Part shown: in pieces, positions 61,195-64,000 of the stretch | Layout of the letters: the number at the start of each line of letters is the position of its first letter | Position numbering within the stretch: the first letter of the stretch is position 1 | Origin: Pseudomonadota bacterium | Lineage (GTDB): Bacteria; Desulfobacterota; Binatia; Binatales; Binataceae | Length of the DNA: 64,000 nucleotides | Assembly: GCA_021325025.1 (NCBI GenBank) | Contig: JAJPHZ010000016.1 | Coordinates: 434,001-498,000, forward strand | Direction of reading: 5' to 3' | Made by a program: the position numbers and the translations under genes | The notes under the pieces: model-generated | What the model was told of the DNA's origin: nothing | The model's input: only the letters and a program-made list of their open reading frames with translations | Databases searched by the model: none

Positions 61195-62988
61195 CTAAGA
61201 GAGAAGATCAAGCTGATCCTGCAGATTCCTCAAGCGCTCAAGCTCGGCTTTGACCGCTTCAGCGCCGGCGGTGTGAGTCCTTTGCGCTCTCAAAAGCGTA
61301 TTCTCCGCGGCGGTGCGGATTTCCTTGAGCAGCGAGCGAATTTCGGCCTCCAATCGCCGGCTGCTCTCCCGAACCATTTCATCCAGGTCGTTGAGCGCGC
61401 GCGTACTATTCAAGGACAGCAGCGTATCGAGGTAACGCACGACGTCGCGTTCAACCATTTCCAACCGCGCGCTGCGCGAGCGCAACGGGTCAGTCAGGCA
61501 GCGGCTCAGACTGCGCCGGGGAAAGCCGAAATGCTCCCCGAAATAGGGGCGCGCGCCGACCCGGAAGCCGGTCTCGGAGCTGACCGTCTGGGGCAGGCTG
61601 GCAAGGGCCGGATCGCCCGATTGGGCAAGGCGGCCCAGGAAATCGTTGGCCAGCGTGATAAACCGCCGAGCCGACTCGCAGTATACAGCCTCTGCGGCCG
61701 GGCGTTCTTCTCCAAGCCAGCGGTCAAGCAGACGTTTGGAGATTTCCTGGGCCCACACGGTAGCGCTGGCGTGCAGGGCCGCGCCGCGCGTGTGGCGCGA
61801 AGCAACGATTGCGCGATGGAATTCCTCTCGCGCTGCGGGAATGGCCTGGGCCAGGAACCTGTCGCGCCGCTCCACGCATCGGCGCGCCACGCGCTCATGC
61901 TCGGCCTTGAACAGATAGGCGAGATCGCCCAACGAGCGTTCGGCGTCGGCAATCGTTTCGGAGAGGTGTTCAACCAGGCGGCGCGAATCCTCGACCGGAC
62001 GAAGCAGCGCCTCGCGCTGCACCCTAATCTCATGGGACAGGGCGGTCTTGAGCCGCCGCACACCACGTTCGCGCGCCGCCGCCACCAGGGCGGGTCCCCG
62101 GTCGCGCGCGATTTTCCGCAGCTCGCCACATAACTCGGTTGCGTCGCGCGAAGGCCCGGCGCCGTCGAGCCATTGGTAAGCGCTGATACGGTAGACGCGC
62201 TCAATTGGGCGAGCGATTTTCTTCGACACCGTGCCGCGGCAGAACTCCACGGCTTGTGTGGACTCGTCGTCGCTGAGCCGGTCGGCCTTGTTGAGTACGA
62301 AGATCAGCTCCGAGACGTGCGCGGCAACCTCTTCGACCAAAGCCAACTCGTCTCCGGAGATCGGCGGGTCGGCGCCGAGCACTACCATCGCAGCATCGAT
62401 ATGCGGGACGAATTCCCTCGTGACGGCGGTATTGCCGGCAAACACCGAGCCAATGCCCGGGGTGTCGACCAGACACATGCCCGAGGCAAGCAGGGCGCTG
62501 GGCACGAACACCTCAACTGCCGCTACGGCCTTTTGGTTGGCCGGATTGCGGTCCTCGGACACATAATCCGCCAGCGCCGCCACGGGAATCTCCTCGCGCG
62601 CTCCGCTGTCAAAGTGAACCTCGGCCCGTTCGGCCGCCCCATATCGCAACACGGTCACGATCGCCGTGACCGGCAGGACCCCGGTGGGAAGCACCCTGGC
62701 GCCGACCAGCGCGTTGAGCAGAGTGGACTTGCCGCGTTTGAACTGGCCGATGCAGGCCACGAAGAAGCGCTGGTCGGCTACCCGCTCGGCCAGCGCACGC
62801 GCGTCGCGCGCCAGCCGCGGCGCGCCGAGCTCTTCGGCGATACGCGCCAGGCAGCCGAGCGCCGCGTCAGCGGGCGCCTGTATCGAGGACAAGGCTTCTG
62901 ATTGGATCAGGTGCGAGTTTTCCACGTTTCCGCCCGTTCCGGCACGGGCTGCGCGGCTCGCAAAAGAACCTCCCACGGCGAAGCCCAT
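61195..62988 (-). CDS. Dynamin-like GTPase
   Basis: This 597-residue bacterial dynamin-like GTPase has the P-loop GQFKRGKST (residues 81-89), DTPG (175-178) and NKAD (233-236). The C-terminal half is long and helical, as in middle and effector domains. The C-terminus (LERLRNLQDQLDLLS) is amphipathic. Such proteins remodel or fuse membranes, or guard against phage or stress. The start may instead be GTG 62925 (VENSHL), which has a purine-rich site upstream. It follows the AAA ATPase gene by 70 bp on the minus strand. Confidence 0.88.
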   Translation of the reverse strand: MGFAVGGSFASRAARAGTGGNVENSHLIQSEALSSIQAPADAALGCLARIAEELGAPRLARDARALAERVADQRFFVACIGQFKRGKSTLLNALVGARVLPTGVLPVTAIVTVLRYGAAERAEVHFDSGAREEIPVAALADYVSEDRNPANQKAVAAVEVFVPSALLASGMCLVDTPGIGSVFAGNTAVTREFVPHIDAAMVVLGADPPISGDELALVEEVAAHVSELIFVLNKADRLSDDESTQAVEFCRGTVSKKIARPIERVYRISAYQWLDGAGPSRDATELCGELRKIARDRGPALVAAARERGVRRLKTALSHEIRVQREALLRPVEDSRRLVEHLSETIADAERSLGDLAYLFKAEHERVARRCVERRDRFLAQAIPAAREEFHRAIVASRHTRGAALHASATVWAQEISKRLLDRWLGEERPAAEAVYCESARRFITLANDFLGRLAQSGDPALASLPQTVSSETGFRVGARPYFGEHFGFPRRSLSRCLTDPLRSRSARLEMVERDVVRYLDTLLSLNSTRALNDLDEMVRESSRRLEAEIRSLLKEIRTAAENTLLRAQRTHTAGAEAVKAELERLRNLQDQLDLLS

Positions 62989-63058
62989 GCCGCAGGAGTC
63001 ATTGGCCGCTTCGCTGGCGAAGCGGCGGTTGAGGCGGACTCCACCGCCTAGTTTAGAC

Positions 63059-64000
63059 TTATTCTAACCCAACATTGACTCGGTTCAAGCGTGCGATTCG
63101 TTCAAGTGCCTGTGCCATGCGGCCCCGATGCGGGCGCTGGCGTCCAACCAGCAGGTTAAGCAGTCCAAGTTCCTGATCGACCTTTGCCAGTCCGCATACC
63201 AAGCTGCGGACATCATCGGTGCTGTGGCCATCGTCAACCACATCGAGCCGGTCGAGCCATGAACCGAGCTGTTCCTCGAGATTTTCCAATGCACGCACGA
63301 GGTCCGGGTCGCAGCGGTTGCCCCCCAGAAAACCGGACAGCCACTCGCGCTGACGGCGCCTGAGCTCAGGCAAGGTGCGGTCAAGAACCCATCTGATACG
63401 AAGGATCAGCAGATCGAGCAGCGAGGGTGGAAATTCGGGCTGCTCCGCGCCATGCCTCGCCATTGCCGCGATCAGAGCGATCGCTTGCTCGACGTAAAGG
63501 GGACTGCCAGCGGCGTGTTGAAGGATTTGATGTTCCAGCGGCGCTGGCACCTCGATGCCGATCTTTTTACTGAGTAAATCGAGCAAAGCCGCCAGTTCAT
63601 CGTGGCGGAGTCCGGTAAGACGAAGGCGCCGATGCGCCTGCGGCGGATTTGCGGGTGCGTGCGGCAGGAAAGAGGGCCGATAGGCCAGCACCGCCATCAT
63701 CGGCACGCCGCAGTCGCGCGCCATTAGCTGCTCGATCAAAGCGCGGGATTCGGCGTCAATCCAGTGCAAGTCGTCGACCACGATCAGCGCCGGGCGTCCC
63801 CGATGCTGGAGCCTTCCGGCGACCGCCGCGACCCTGACAAAGTGATCGACGCCGCCCGGCCCGGCGTCCTGACCAAACAGGAGCTGCCATGCCCGCAACG
63901 GATAACCGCCGTAAGGAACGCCGTGGCACACCAACTTCAGCCATCGGCCGGGATTGCCCGCGGCTTCCAAAGCGCAAAGCCATTCTCGAATCAGCTTTGA
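63059..64000 (-). CDS. AAA_16-type ATPase, 3' part
   Basis: The reading frame runs off the right end of the window; only its last 313 codons are visible. It carries a Walker B-like ALIVVDDLHWIDAES followed by VPMMAVLAYRP, typical of STAND/AAA_16 ATPases found in sensors, adenylate cyclases and kinases. The Walker A is outside. It ends with a leucine-rich helix, NRVNVGLE. It is upstream of and on the same strand as the dynamin-like gene, so both may be co-transcribed. Confidence 0.75.
   Translation of the reverse strand, partial: SKLIREWLCALEAAGNPGRWLKLVCHGVPYGGYPLRAWQLLFGQDAGPGGVDHFVRVAAVAGRLQHRGRPALIVVDDLHWIDAESRALIEQLMARDCGVPMMAVLAYRPSFLPHAPANPPQAHRRLRLTGLRHDELAALLDLLSKKIGIEVPAPLEHQILQHAAGSPLYVEQAIALIAAMARHGAEQPEFPPSLLDLLILRIRWVLDRTLPELRRRQREWLSGFLGGNRCDPDLVRALENLEEQLGSWLDRLDVVDDGHSTDDVRSLVCGLAKVDQELGLLNLLVGRQRPHRGRMAQALERIARLNRVNVGLE

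Overview
The window is GC-rich, densely packed chromosomal DNA carrying about 53 protein-coding genes and no rRNA, tRNA, CRISPR array or insertion sequence that I can recognise. The gene families suggest a soil or aquatic bacterium of the 'deltaproteobacteria-like' lineages, most likely Candidatus Binatota/Desulfobacterota_B. This is an inference from gene content: several luciferase-like (LLM) flavin/F420 oxidoreductases, amidohydrolase-2 paralogs, a CaiB/BaiF CoA-transferase, SDRs, three DUF1329 proteins, an RND/MMPL exporter, LL-diaminopimelate aminotransferase, the coproheme enzyme ChdC and a bacterial selenoprotein. No marker gene in the window settles the taxonomy.

Layout. 1-8.5 kb: the end of a repeat-type protein, a hairpin-rich non-coding stretch, an amidohydrolase-2 gene diverging from an ECF sigma factor that is followed by a permuted MGMT-Ada fusion, a SelW-type selenoprotein with an in-frame UGA, a cyclic amidohydrolase, an MMPL exporter and ChdC. 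8.5-18.2 kb: a minus-strand run dapL-folK-fsa, then plus-strand genes for a CoA-transferase, thiolase, TlpA-like thioredoxin, the BolA-Grx4 pair and glutamine-dependent NAD synthetase. 18.2-27.4 kb: two tandem cysteine-rich GH17-like secreted proteins, an enoyl-CoA hydratase with two amidohydrolase-2 genes, a broken antitoxin-like relic and a large exported lipoprotein that may be a beta-pore-forming protein. 27.5-33.7 kb: a sigma-54 two-component system divergent from an APC permease whose upstream region carries a near-consensus sigma-54 promoter and an upstream palindrome. 34-48.5 kb: an accessory catabolic region with two DUF1329 proteins, four LLM oxidoreductases, two SDRs, a CYTH-like protein, Dabb-like proteins, an epimerase and TatD. 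48.6-64 kb: a GH15 glucoamylase-like enzyme, a small metalloprotease with an eCIS-like N-terminal motif, a NorD-like VWA protein, an active/inactive M16 peptidase pair, DUF488, a third DUF1329 protein with an amidohydrolase, a dynamin-like GTPase and the 3' part of an AAA ATPase.

How the genes may work together. CoA-transferase, thiolase, enoyl-CoA hydratase, SDR, LLM and amidohydrolase families fit dispersed catabolism of acyl-CoA and cyclic substrates, while DUF1329 and MMPL proteins are often linked to envelope traffic of hydrophobic compounds. The best-supported regulatory circuit is the sigma-54 system next to the permease. The strongest observations that ordinary annotation would miss are the selenoprotein with its SECIS-like hairpin, the ECF sigma/MGMT-Ada unit, the sigma-54 promoter and the Cys-rich GH17-like pair.
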